Below the pieces are notes generated by a model. That model saw only the letters and a program-made list of their open reading frames with translations. It made no database searches and was not told where the DNA came from. DNA of 64,000 bases. It comes from an uncultured Alphaproteobacteria bacterium. GTDB taxonomy: Bacteria; Pseudomonadota; Alphaproteobacteria; HIMB59. Shown here in pieces: positions 52,594-61,579 of this stretch (within the stretch, counting starts at the first letter, position 1; the number at the start of each line of letters is the position of its first letter). The translations under genes and the position numbers were made by a program. Where the stretch lies: NCBI GenBank assembly GCA_902621205.1, contig CACNLH010000004.1, positions 1-64,000 of the forward strand. The letters are read 5' to 3'.

Positions 52594-53384
52594 TGAGTCA
52601 AGATAATCAAGCTCCATTTATTGAAATTACAAATTTAGTTAAAAAGTTTGGTACATTCACAGCACTGAACGGAGTCTCCTTAAATGTTTTACCTGGAGAG
52701 GTTCACGCACTACTTGGTGATAATGGTGCAGGAAAGTCAACTTTGATAAAAGTTTTATCTGGTGTTCACAAACCTACATCTGGTGTTATTAAAGTTGCTG
52801 GAAGTGAAGTGAAATTTGGATCTCCAAGAGAAGCTACGAGTGCAGGCATAGGAACTGTTTATCAAGATTTAGCACTGAACGCACTTACTTCGGTTACTAG
52901 AAACTTTTTTTTGGGCAATGAGTTAAAAAAAGGTCCAGGACCACTTGGAATTTTAGACTTTAAAAATATGAATGAAATTACTATTGCTGAGATGGGTAAG
53001 ATAGGAATAAATATCTCTGATCCGACTCAGTTAGTAGGTACGATGTCTGGAGGACAGAGACAAACTTTGGCGATTGCTAGAGCGATATACTTTGGAGCTA
53101 AAATATTAATCTTGGATGAACCTACATCTGCACTTGGGCAAAAACAACAAATGGAAGTTTTAAAAACTATTAAAAAAGTCCAACAATTAGGGAATATAGC
53201 TATTATTTTGATTACTCACAATGAAATCCACGCAAGACTTATTGCTGATCGATTTACATTCTTAAGCTTAGGTGAAGTAATAGGATCTGGAAAGTCATCA
53301 GAATTAGGTGGAGATGATGTTAAGCGTTTAATGGCTGGCGGTGCTCAAATAGGCGATCTAGCTAAAGAGCTTGAAGCTGTATAA
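52593..53384 (+). CDS. Sugar ABC transporter ATP-binding protein
   Basis: GDNGAGKSTLIKVLSG, MSGGQRQTLAIARA, LILDEPTSALG. Confidence 0.92.
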   Translation: MSQDNQAPFIEITNLVKKFGTFTALNGVSLNVLPGEVHALLGDNGAGKSTLIKVLSGVHKPTSGVIKVAGSEVKFGSPREATSAGIGTVYQDLALNALTSVTRNFFLGNELKKGPGPLGILDFKNMNEITIAEMGKIGINISDPTQLVGTMSGGQRQTLAIARAIYFGAKILILDEPTSALGQKQQMEVLKTIKKVQQLGNIAIILITHNEIHARLIADRFTFLSLGEVIGSGKSSELGGDDVKRLMAGGAQIGDLAKELEAV

Positions 53385-53392
53385 TATTTTTA

Positions 53393-54214
53393 CTAGTAAG
53401 AGCTAGGATTATTATCTTTATCAGACTCATCGTAGTTTTGATTAGTGAGCTCTTTGAATTTTCTCACATGAGTGGCTGCTGCTCCAGATAACAACCTTAC
53501 ATCATTTGTAATTGTCACAAGATCAAAACCCCATTCAGATGCCTTGGCAGCATACTCTGGAGTCCCACAATGAAGACATGCAACTTTTCCATGTTTATGA
53601 GCAATATCTAAAATTTTCTTTTTAGACTCAATCATCTCAGGTTCTGTTCGATCAAACCCAGGTGTTAACTTTCCTTGGTTCAGCCCTATTGTTAAATCTG
53701 CTGTCCCGATATAAAGGCCATCAAGACCAGGAGTGGATGCTATATCATCAAGATTATCAAATGCTTCTTGAGTTTCTATCATGGCAAGACAAAACGTTCC
53801 CTCATTTGACTCATAAAAATAATTTGAACTAACGGAAAAGTTAGCTCTCGTCGGACCAAAACTTCTAATACCTACAGGTGGATATTTACAATCTTGAACA
53901 AGTTTTTGTGCTTGCTCTTTATTATTAATCATTGGGCAAATGATACCCAAAGCACCTGCATCCATAACTTTCGATATTACTGCGTGATCTAATCCTGAAA
54001 CTCTACAGATTGGAGTGACACCACTATTTCTAATACTTTGCAACATTTTAAATAAATCACTAAAGCCAATCATCCCATGTTGATAGTCAATGGTAAGGGC
54101 GTCATAACCTTGCTCAGACATAATTTCAGCAGTAAAAGTATTAGGTATTGATAAAAAGCTATTAACAACCACTTCTTTTTTTTGCCATTTAGCTTTTACT
54201 TTGTTTTCAATCAT
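53393..54214 (-). CDS. HpcH/HpaI aldolase family protein
   Basis: EIMSEQGYDALTIDYQHGMIGF, MDAGALGIICPMIN, GLYIGTADLTIGLN. Confidence 0.88.
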   Translation of the reverse strand: MIENKVKAKWQKKEVVVNSFLSIPNTFTAEIMSEQGYDALTIDYQHGMIGFSDLFKMLQSIRNSGVTPICRVSGLDHAVISKVMDAGALGIICPMINNKEQAQKLVQDCKYPPVGIRSFGPTRANFSVSSNYFYESNEGTFCLAMIETQEAFDNLDDIASTPGLDGLYIGTADLTIGLNQGKLTPGFDRTEPEMIESKKKILDIAHKHGKVACLHCGTPEYAAKASEWGFDLVTITNDVRLLSGAAATHVRKFKELTNQNYDESDKDNNPSSY

Positions 54215-54289
54215 TGAGTGTTAGATATCAAAATTATTTAAAAATATGATTATAACAATTATTTATTATTCATGAATAAATGCATAAAT

Positions 54290-55294
54290 TTAATCAATAT
54301 TCTCCATCCTCCCACTTTTGACAGATTTATAAGCAGTTTCGGCTAAGAGAAGAGCTCTTCTTCCGTCCTCAAAGCCAACAGATACAGGCTTTTTTTCCAA
54401 AATTGTTTCAACAAATGAGCTAATAGAATTCATATAAGACTCCTGGTATCTCTCAATAAAAAAATTTAAATAGGGTTCACTTTTGTCAACAAACTCTGAA
54501 TTGTATTTTTTCAATTCATGTGGCTTTCTATTTTCAGATATAACCATCCCTTTGCTTCCAAACAACTCAACTCTTTGATCATATCCATAAGTTGCTGATC
54601 TAGAGTTGTTTATATGACATTGTTTTCCCGAGGCTGTTTCCATTATAATCATCAAGGTGTCACTATCATTTAATTCAGATTTAATTTTTGGATCTATTAA
54701 AGCATTAGAAATTGCAAATACCTTAACTGGCTCTTCACCAAGCATAAAACGGGCTAAATCAAAATCATGAATTGTCATATCTCTAAATTGCCCACCAGAC
54801 ACTTTTAAATAATCCCAACTTGGCAGACCTGGATCTCTAGATGTAATCAGACATTGATGAAGCTCACCAATTTCACCATTAATAAAAGATTTTTTTGCAG
54901 CCTGATGACCAGGATCAAATCTTCTATTAAAGCCTAATTGAATTGGAACTTTATTACCTTCAAGTCTTTTTGAAAACTCATCAACTTTATTTATATCGAG
55001 GTCAATAGGTTTCTCACACAAAACAGGTTTTTTTGATGCAACAGATCTCTCTATGAAATCAATATGTGTATTTGTAGGGGAAGAAATAAGAACAGCATCA
55101 ATATCATTATTGTTAAAAATATCATCAACATTTTCCACAGCAAATACGTTTAAATCATTTGATACTTTTTTTGCAAATTCTTCATTTGGGTCATAAATGC
55201 ATACTAAATTTGTCTGTTCATGAAGTTGAATATTCTTAGCATGCATTTGGCCAATTCGCCCGCACCCAATAACTGCAATACTAACTTTTTTCAT
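54290..55294 (-). CDS. iolG: Gfo/Idh/MocA oxidoreductase, inositol 2-dehydrogenase-like
   Basis: IAVIGCGRIGQMHAKNI, LCEKPIDL, GFNRRFDPGHQAAKK, GGQFRDMTIHDFDLARFMLGEEP. Confidence 0.8.
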   Translation of the reverse strand: MKKVSIAVIGCGRIGQMHAKNIQLHEQTNLVCIYDPNEEFAKKVSNDLNVFAVENVDDIFNNNDIDAVLISSPTNTHIDFIERSVASKKPVLCEKPIDLDINKVDEFSKRLEGNKVPIQLGFNRRFDPGHQAAKKSFINGEIGELHQCLITSRDPGLPSWDYLKVSGGQFRDMTIHDFDLARFMLGEEPVKVFAISNALIDPKIKSELNDSDTLMIIMETASGKQCHINNSRSATYGYDQRVELFGSKGMVISENRKPHELKKYNSEFVDKSEPYLNFFIERYQESYMNSISSFVETILEKKPVSVGFEDGRRALLLAETAYKSVKSGRMENID

Positions 55295-55336
55295 ATCACA
55301 GAATTATAGTATTCTTTAAATTTTAGAAATAAAAAA

Positions 55337-55353
55337 AAATTCATTTTGAATAA
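55337..55353. promoter_or_regulatory. Weaker copy of ATATTCA-N3-TGAATAT inverted repeat upstream of iolE-like gene
   Basis: AAATTCA-TTT-TGAATAA; 5-bp perfect inner arms ATTCA/TGAAT; 57 nt upstream of the ATG. Confidence 0.45.
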
Positions 55354-55410
55354 AATTTAAGTATTCTTTAAAAGGTTTATTTATCTATAATCTTTTCATA
55401 GGAGGGGTTT

Positions 55411-56322
55411 ATGAAAGCAAAATTGGGAATAGCACCTATAGCATGGTCCAATGATGATTTACCTGAACTTGGAGGAGAGACTTCTTTGGATACTTGCCTT
55501 AGTGAGTCAAAACTTGCTGGATTTACTGGTGTGGAAACAGGTGGAAAATTTCCAAAAACTCCTGAAAAACTTGGTCCAATTTTAAAAAATCACAAACTAT
55601 ACTTGGCATCAGGGTGGTATTCAGGAACTGTGCTAGATAATGACCTAGAAAATGAAAAAGATAAAGTCCTTCAACAACTCACTCTCTTCAGAGACCTAGG
55701 CGCAGCAGTTTTAGCATATGGAGAAACATCTGGAACTATCCAAAATATTAGACATGCTCCTTTAAACACAAAAAGAAAAATACATAGTGAGGATTTTAGA
55801 GAGTATGGAAGGAAACTAACATTATTTGCAGAATTTTGTGCAGATTTTGGTGTGCCAATTTCATTTCATCATCACATGGGTACAGCGATTGAGACTGAGG
55901 ATGAGCTTGATAAATTGATGAACCACACGGGTGAGGCAGTAAAAATCTTATTTGATACAGGCCATATGACCTTTGCAGGAGGCAACTCTTTGAGAGTAAT
56001 AAATAAATACGCAAAAAGAATAAATCACTTTCATGCTAAAGACATTCGCTCAAAGGTTGTAAATGATTTAGATCGATCAAAAAAAAGTTTTTTAGATTTT
56101 GTATTAGAGGGAGCCTTCACAGTGCCTGGAGATGGAAATATTAATTTTAAGGAAGTAGTTGAGACATTATCAAATAATAATTATGAAGGATGGTTCATTG
56201 TTGAGGCAGAGCAAGATCCCGCCAAAGCAAACCCATTTGAATATGCTAAGATTGGAAATAAAGAACTCGTAGAATGCTTAAGTATGTATGGATATGAAAT
56301 AGAGGATTATAGAGATGAATAG
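55411..56322 (+). CDS. iolE: Myo-inosose-2 dehydratase-like protein (AP endonuclease 2 / sugar isomerase fold)
   Basis: MKAKLGIAPIAWSNDDLPELGG, FHHHMGTAIETEDELD, FDTGHMTFAGGN, HFHAKDIR. Confidence 0.8.
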   Translation: MKAKLGIAPIAWSNDDLPELGGETSLDTCLSESKLAGFTGVETGGKFPKTPEKLGPILKNHKLYLASGWYSGTVLDNDLENEKDKVLQQLTLFRDLGAAVLAYGETSGTIQNIRHAPLNTKRKIHSEDFREYGRKLTLFAEFCADFGVPISFHHHMGTAIETEDELDKLMNHTGEAVKILFDTGHMTFAGGNSLRVINKYAKRINHFHAKDIRSKVVNDLDRSKKSFLDFVLEGAFTVPGDGNINFKEVVETLSNNNYEGWFIVEAEQDPAKANPFEYAKIGNKELVECLSMYGYEIEDYRDE

Positions 56323-57136
56323 TATTAAGGGAAAGTTTGCACTAGTGACTGGAGGAACGCAAGGTTTAGGAGCTGCAATTGCAAAACATTTTGCCGATAG
56401 CGGAGCTGCAGGTATTGTCACAATTGGTAGAAAAGAGGATAAAGGAAATGAGGTAGCAAAAAAAATTCAAGATGAAACTGGGTGTAAAGTAATTTTTGCA
56501 AAAACAGACCTTGGAGAGGTCCAAGAGTGTAGAAATGCAGTTTCAGTTGCCAAACAAGAATTTGGGAGATTGGATGTTCTTGTAAACGCTGCCGGTATTA
56601 CTGATAGGGGAGATATTGTTAATACGAGCGAAGAACTGTTCGATAAAATGATTGGCACCAACTTAAAAGGCCCTTATTTTCTTATACAAGATACAGTGAA
56701 AATTATGATTGAACAAAACATAGAGGGTTCAATTATTAATATTGGATCTGTGGCAGCTATGACTGGCCAACCATTCATATCAACTTATTGCGTATCAAAA
56801 GGGGCACTTGCAACATTAACAAGGAATACAGCATTCGCTTTGTTAAAAAATAAAATTAGAGTTAATCAGTTAAATATTGGTTGGATGGCTTCAGATGGAG
56901 AGCATGAGATACAAACAAAATATCATGGTGCCTCAGAAAATTGGTTAGAAGATGCTGGTAAAGCTCAACCATTTGGAAGGCTGCTTGATCCAAAAGAGGT
57001 AGCTAAAGCAGTTACATTTTTAGCATCTGATGATTCAGGTATGATGACAGGTTCTGTTGTAAACTTTGACCAGTCGGTGTGGGGAGGATACCCTTTTGCA
57101 CCTCCTCAGCCTGCAGAAAAAATGGAAATAAAATAG
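56315..57136 (+). CDS. SDR family oxidoreductase
   Basis: ALVTGGTQGLGAAIAKHFA, VNAAGITDRG, STYCVSKGAL (YxxxK). Confidence 0.9.
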   Translation: MNSIKGKFALVTGGTQGLGAAIAKHFADSGAAGIVTIGRKEDKGNEVAKKIQDETGCKVIFAKTDLGEVQECRNAVSVAKQEFGRLDVLVNAAGITDRGDIVNTSEELFDKMIGTNLKGPYFLIQDTVKIMIEQNIEGSIINIGSVAAMTGQPFISTYCVSKGALATLTRNTAFALLKNKIRVNQLNIGWMASDGEHEIQTKYHGASENWLEDAGKAQPFGRLLDPKEVAKAVTFLASDDSGMMTGSVVNFDQSVWGGYPFAPPQPAEKMEIK

Positions 57137-57137
57137 T

Positions 57138-58823
57138 CTAATTTAAATACTTTTGGGCACTTTGTTGACAACTCTTTAGTGTAGTTTCCAAATCCTTATT
57201 CAAAAAAATATACTCATAAATTTTATGACCAACTTCTTCAATAATATTTGAATAGGTTGGCAAAGGATATCTTGCCCATTCTATAATTTTTTCCTCCTTT
57301 TCCATTTTATCAATTTCATTAAATATTGGACTTAAAGCTCTCACTTCAGGATCATTTACGACACTAAAAACGGGAGATGATAAACTACCATGCTCAATAT
57401 AATATTTTATAAATTCAGGAGAGACAAAATTACGAATATTTTTCATAACAAAAGGTATTTTTTCAGGAGAGATATTTGAGGGTATGCCTAATGAAAACCC
57501 ACCTATTGGAGATACTTGAAAAGAGGAATTTCCAGCAGGTCTTGGTAAATAACCAGTTTTTTTATATGCAGGTGAAGCCTCATTTAGTTCGAACAAATGG
57601 GCTCTACTACTCCAATTCATTGCCATAGCTGATTTACCCTGACTATAATATTCAACACATTCATCATTGGAATGAGCAGATAATTCATTTGGCGAGTATA
57701 AAGTCAATTTTTTCAACATTTTAGCTGCTTCAAAAGATGCATCAGATAAAAAATTTGCTTTTAATAGTATTTTTTCCACATCTAAATCATAAATATTTTT
57801 CCCAATGTACCTAAGGTTTACATATGGTTTTCCATAATTTGCCATTGCTAAAATAAAACTAGTAGCAAGTGGTTGACCTTTTTTAGCTGGCCAAGAAATA
57901 GGACTTTCTATCTGTTTGTCCCCTTTTAATACCTCACAGGCATGGAGTAAATCCTGAAATGTTTTTGGTGGACTCAAAGCATATTTTTGAAAAATATCTG
58001 TTCTATAAAATAATAGATCAGGAATTGCTTCGATCGGAATCCCATAAAGTTTTTTATTAAAAGAACTTGATCTTACTCCTGAATAGTGAAAGTCATTCAA
58101 ATTTATTCCAACATCTTTAACAAAATTATTCAAAGGAAGAAGGCAATTTAATTTAGTTAACTGTCCAATCCATGGAATATTAAAAGCAACTATGTCAAAT
58201 TTAGACTTTTTATTTGATGAGGAATTTTTAATTATTACATTAAGTAGTTTTTTCAAATCACCTTCAATAATAAGTTCAATTTCACAATCAAGTATATATT
58301 CAAAAAAATCAATATTCTTATCTATCACTTTAAATGTGGGATTATCATTGGCAAGAAAGTTAATTTTTTTGTATTTTTTATTTTGATTAATTATAACATT
58401 TGGTGCAGGAATAATATTTCCTGCAGATAGAGAAGTTCCAAAAAAATAATTATCATTAAAATCACTGTAACCTAAGTTCAGGGCCACCTCTTTTTTGATT
58501 GAAAGTAAATAATCCGTGAATTCTTTAATGAGATTATTACTTGGATGTATAGAAAACGATTTACCTGATTTTGTTTTTGATCTTTGTATTAATTTTTTTT
58601 CTTGAATAAGTTTTTTTACTCTTCTCAAACCAGTTGCAAATGGCAAACCTGATGCCTGGATGATACTCGTAGTAGTGGTAATTTTATTGTCTAGATGGTT
58701 AATAATAACGTATGAAAAAATATTCCAATCAGCGTCAATTGTTTTAATTGAAATAGATCTGTTAAATAAAAGTCTTGTTTTATCAACGAATTTTAAAAGA
58801 GTGGTAATCTCGTTTCTATTCAT
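57138..58823 (-). CDS. Predicted transcription regulator: N-terminal winged-HTH fused to ABC solute-binding-protein (SBP_bac_1-like) domain
   Basis: No signal peptide; IIQASGLPFATGLRRVKKLIQEKKLIQRSKTKSGKSFSIHPS MarR-like wHTH; then KLYGIPIEAIPDLLFYRTDIFQKYALSPPKTFQDLLHACEVL and AMAMNWSSRAHLFEL...PIGGFSLGIPSN typical of SBP_bac_1. Confidence 0.8.
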   Translation of the reverse strand: MNRNEITTLLKFVDKTRLLFNRSISIKTIDADWNIFSYVIINHLDNKITTTTSIIQASGLPFATGLRRVKKLIQEKKLIQRSKTKSGKSFSIHPSNNLIKEFTDYLLSIKKEVALNLGYSDFNDNYFFGTSLSAGNIIPAPNVIINQNKKYKKINFLANDNPTFKVIDKNIDFFEYILDCEIELIIEGDLKKLLNVIIKNSSSNKKSKFDIVAFNIPWIGQLTKLNCLLPLNNFVKDVGINLNDFHYSGVRSSSFNKKLYGIPIEAIPDLLFYRTDIFQKYALSPPKTFQDLLHACEVLKGDKQIESPISWPAKKGQPLATSFILAMANYGKPYVNLRYIGKNIYDLDVEKILLKANFLSDASFEAAKMLKKLTLYSPNELSAHSNDECVEYYSQGKSAMAMNWSSRAHLFELNEASPAYKKTGYLPRPAGNSSFQVSPIGGFSLGIPSNISPEKIPFVMKNIRNFVSPEFIKYYIEHGSLSSPVFSVVNDPEVRALSPIFNEIDKMEKEEKIIEWARYPLPTYSNIIEEVGHKIYEYIFLNKDLETTLKSCQQSAQKYLN

Positions 58824-58853
58824 TTGTTGGTATTATATTATAAATTCATCAAA

Positions 58854-58870
58854 ATATTCAATTTGAATAT
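58854..58870. promoter_or_regulatory. Perfect inverted repeat in the divergent regulator/ABC-operon region (candidate operator)
   Basis: ATATTCA-ATT-TGAATAT; near-identical 24-nt block at 63649-63672. Confidence 0.65.
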
Positions 58871-58937
58871 ATTTGAGATTAAATCTCTTAATAAATCATG
58901 GATAATTTATATATATAAGGATATTAGGAGGATCAAT

Positions 58938-59981
58938 ATGAACAAACTAATAAAAGTATTAGCTGTTCTAATGTGCTTTTCTTTCGGTTCAGCTAAGGCA
59001 GTTGAAATCGTGTCTTTTAATGCTGCGTCATCTGAGGCTTATGTTGGTGCGTTCGTTAAAGGTATTAAAGCTACAGCAGAGCAATATGGCTATGATATTA
59101 CTGTTTTTGAAAACAACTATAACCAAGCAGAGCAAAACCAACAAGTAGAACAATACTTGTCAAGTGGTGCACTACCTGATGTATTTATTTGGTGGCCACC
59201 TGATGCTGTTGCAGGTTTAGGTTCGTTAAGAAAGCTTGCTAAAACTGGAGTACCAGTTTTAAAAATCAATCAGTTACCCAATGAGCAAGATAAAGCATTC
59301 ATCTTTGGATATGCCGGACCAGATGATAGTCTTCGCGCTTATAACGCAGGTGAGATGATGGTTAAAGCTATGAAGATGAAACAAGCTGCAGGTGGAGATG
59401 GATATAATGTAATTGCATTATCATATCCTCACTCTTACGGTGGATATGGCTTATCAATAAATGCTTTCAAACAAGCTATCGCTGGAACTGACTTAAATCT
59501 TATCGGTGACATCGGTGAGGGATTTGGACAGGCTAACGGTTATAAAGGAGCAGCTAAGCTAATAGCTAAAGTTAAAGATCAGGGAATTCATTTTGTATAT
59601 GGTATGGACGATGCGATCTTAACTGGTGGTATTAAGGCTTTAGAAGAAGCTGGTTATAATGTTGACTGGTATGCAGGTACTGGCAAAAGTGGCAGTGTAG
59701 ATAGTGATGCTGTCATTACAGTTGGTACTGTGTGTAACGGTGATAAGCAGATGATTACTGATGGAAAGCAATTTGGTACTACTCTACAGTCACCTCTTCA
59801 TGAAGGTCAATTAGCTATAGCTCTTGTTAAAGAGTACATGGAGAACGGTAAGCTAGCAAACTACATTAACTTTACACCTAACCCTTCAGTGACTGGTGCC
59901 ACTATGGACTTCACAGCACTTAGAGGTTTTGATGGTAAGTTATATGGCATTAACGAGCTTTGCTCAGGTGCTTGGGACTAA
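58938..59981 (+). CDS. Sugar ABC transporter substrate-binding protein
   Basis: ATG after AGGAGG; signal peptide MNKLIKVLAVLMCFSFGSAKA; Peripla_BP_4-like. ORF-track start 58824 gives an implausible 38 aa N-extension. Confidence 0.88.
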   Translation: MNKLIKVLAVLMCFSFGSAKAVEIVSFNAASSEAYVGAFVKGIKATAEQYGYDITVFENNYNQAEQNQQVEQYLSSGALPDVFIWWPPDAVAGLGSLRKLAKTGVPVLKINQLPNEQDKAFIFGYAGPDDSLRAYNAGEMMVKAMKMKQAAGGDGYNVIALSYPHSYGGYGLSINAFKQAIAGTDLNLIGDIGEGFGQANGYKGAAKLIAKVKDQGIHFVYGMDDAILTGGIKALEEAGYNVDWYAGTGKSGSVDSDAVITVGTVCNGDKQMITDGKQFGTTLQSPLHEGQLAIALVKEYMENGKLANYINFTPNPSVTGATMDFTALRGFDGKLYGINELCSGAWD

Positions 59982-60007
59982 GTTTTAGTCTTTTCATAAC
60001 AATTTTT

Positions 60008-60033
60008 ACACACAGGGAAGTATCCCTGTGTGT
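60008..60033 (+). terminator. Stable hairpin between solute-binding protein and ATPase genes
   Basis: Perfect 11-bp stem ACACACAGGGA-AGTA-TCCCTGTGTGT followed by GTTTT. Confidence 0.75.
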
Positions 60034-60070
60034 GTTTTATAAATAAATAAGGTGTACAATCTTCTTTAAT

Positions 60071-61579
60071 ATGTCCACAAATCCAATTCTTAAAATTTCA
60101 AAAGTTTCTAGGACTTTTGGCGCTATACAGGCTCTAAAAGAAGCAAATTTTGAGATAAACGAAGGTGAAATTATGGGACTAGTTGGAGAAAATGGAGCTG
60201 GGAAATCAACTCTTGTTAAAATTATAAGTGGATTTGACCCTGGTTTTAAAGGCAGCTATCAAATCAATGGTAAAGAAGTAAAATTTGAAACGCCTTCACA
60301 AGCAGAGGAGTCTGGCATTGCTATTGCTCAACAAGAATTAAGCTTGATTCCTAATATGTCAGTTGCAGAAAATATTTTTCTTACTGGAGCTAAAGTAAAA
60401 AAATTTGCTACTCTTAATACATTGGCAAAGATGGCACGCCCATATCTTGATGAAGTTGGATTAACTGAAGTAGACCCAACTACTAGAATAAATTTATTAT
60501 CTGTTGGTGAACAACATTTGGTAGAAGTAGCTAGACTAATTTCTAGAGAAGCAAAAATTTTAATTTTAGATGAGCCTACAGCTGCGTTAGGTGAAGCAGA
60601 GAGTCGAAGAATTTTAGAAATGGTTGAGCGTCTTGCTGCAAATGGTAAATCAATAATTTATGTAAGTCATAGACTGGACGAAATTTTTAAGATTACAAAA
60701 AGAATAACAATATTAAGAGACGGAGTAAGTCAAGGTATTCAAGAAACTAAAGATATTGATGTAAATAAACTAGTTGAAATTATGCTTGGAAGAGAATTGG
60801 CAAATATGTTCCCATCAAAAGCTGACCATATAAGTGATGATCCAAAATTAGAGGTAAAAGAACTTTGGCCTGATGGCGTTCTAGAGCCGGTTAGTTTTTC
60901 AGCCTTCAAGGGAGAGATACTTGGGCTCTCTGGGCAACTTGGTAGTGGAGCAGGTGAAGTATTAGCCTCTATAGCAGGTGCACTTCAATCTAGATCAGGT
61001 TCACTCACTTTGAACGGTGAAACCTTTTTACCTAAATCACCAAGTCATGCTATAAAGAAAAAAATTGCATATTGCTCCTCCGATAGAAAAAAAGATGGTC
61101 TTTTTCTTGGACGTCCAATATTTGAGAATTTAACCTCCCCAGCACTTGGTGCGATATCAAAATATGGATTTAACTTTGGCAGTTCCGAGGATAATTATTC
61201 CAGAAATTTAGCAAAAGAGTTCTTAATTGATGTCAAAAGAATGCACGATGAGTCAGGTCTTTTAAGTGGCGGAAATCAACAAAAAGTAGCATTAGGAAAA
61301 TGGCTTTCAATCAAGCCCGATGTATTGCTTGTAAATGAGCCGACAAGAGGTGTTGATGTTGGTGCTAAATCAGAGATATATCAAAGAATGAGAGAATTAG
61401 CAGCAAGAGGAATTACAATTATTTTTGCCTCTACTGATATCCAAGAAATCACATATCTTCCTGACAGGGTGATTACATTTTATAGAGGAATGATGATTGA
61501 TGAACACCGATTAGAAAAAATTAAAACACCTGTTATTCTTAAAGAGATTACTGATCCATTTAACGAGACAAGCCTATGA
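60071..61579 (+). CDS. Sugar ABC transporter ATP-binding protein, two ABC domains (RbsA/MglA type)
   Basis: GENGAGKSTLVKII, second-half SGGNQQKVALGKWL, NEPTRGVDVGAKSEIY. Confidence 0.92.
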   Translation: MSTNPILKISKVSRTFGAIQALKEANFEINEGEIMGLVGENGAGKSTLVKIISGFDPGFKGSYQINGKEVKFETPSQAEESGIAIAQQELSLIPNMSVAENIFLTGAKVKKFATLNTLAKMARPYLDEVGLTEVDPTTRINLLSVGEQHLVEVARLISREAKILILDEPTAALGEAESRRILEMVERLAANGKSIIYVSHRLDEIFKITKRITILRDGVSQGIQETKDIDVNKLVEIMLGRELANMFPSKADHISDDPKLEVKELWPDGVLEPVSFSAFKGEILGLSGQLGSGAGEVLASIAGALQSRSGSLTLNGETFLPKSPSHAIKKKIAYCSSDRKKDGLFLGRPIFENLTSPALGAISKYGFNFGSSEDNYSRNLAKEFLIDVKRMHDESGLLSGGNQQKVALGKWLSIKPDVLLVNEPTRGVDVGAKSEIYQRMRELAARGITIIFASTDIQEITYLPDRVITFYRGMMIDEHRLEKIKTPVILKEITDPFNETSL

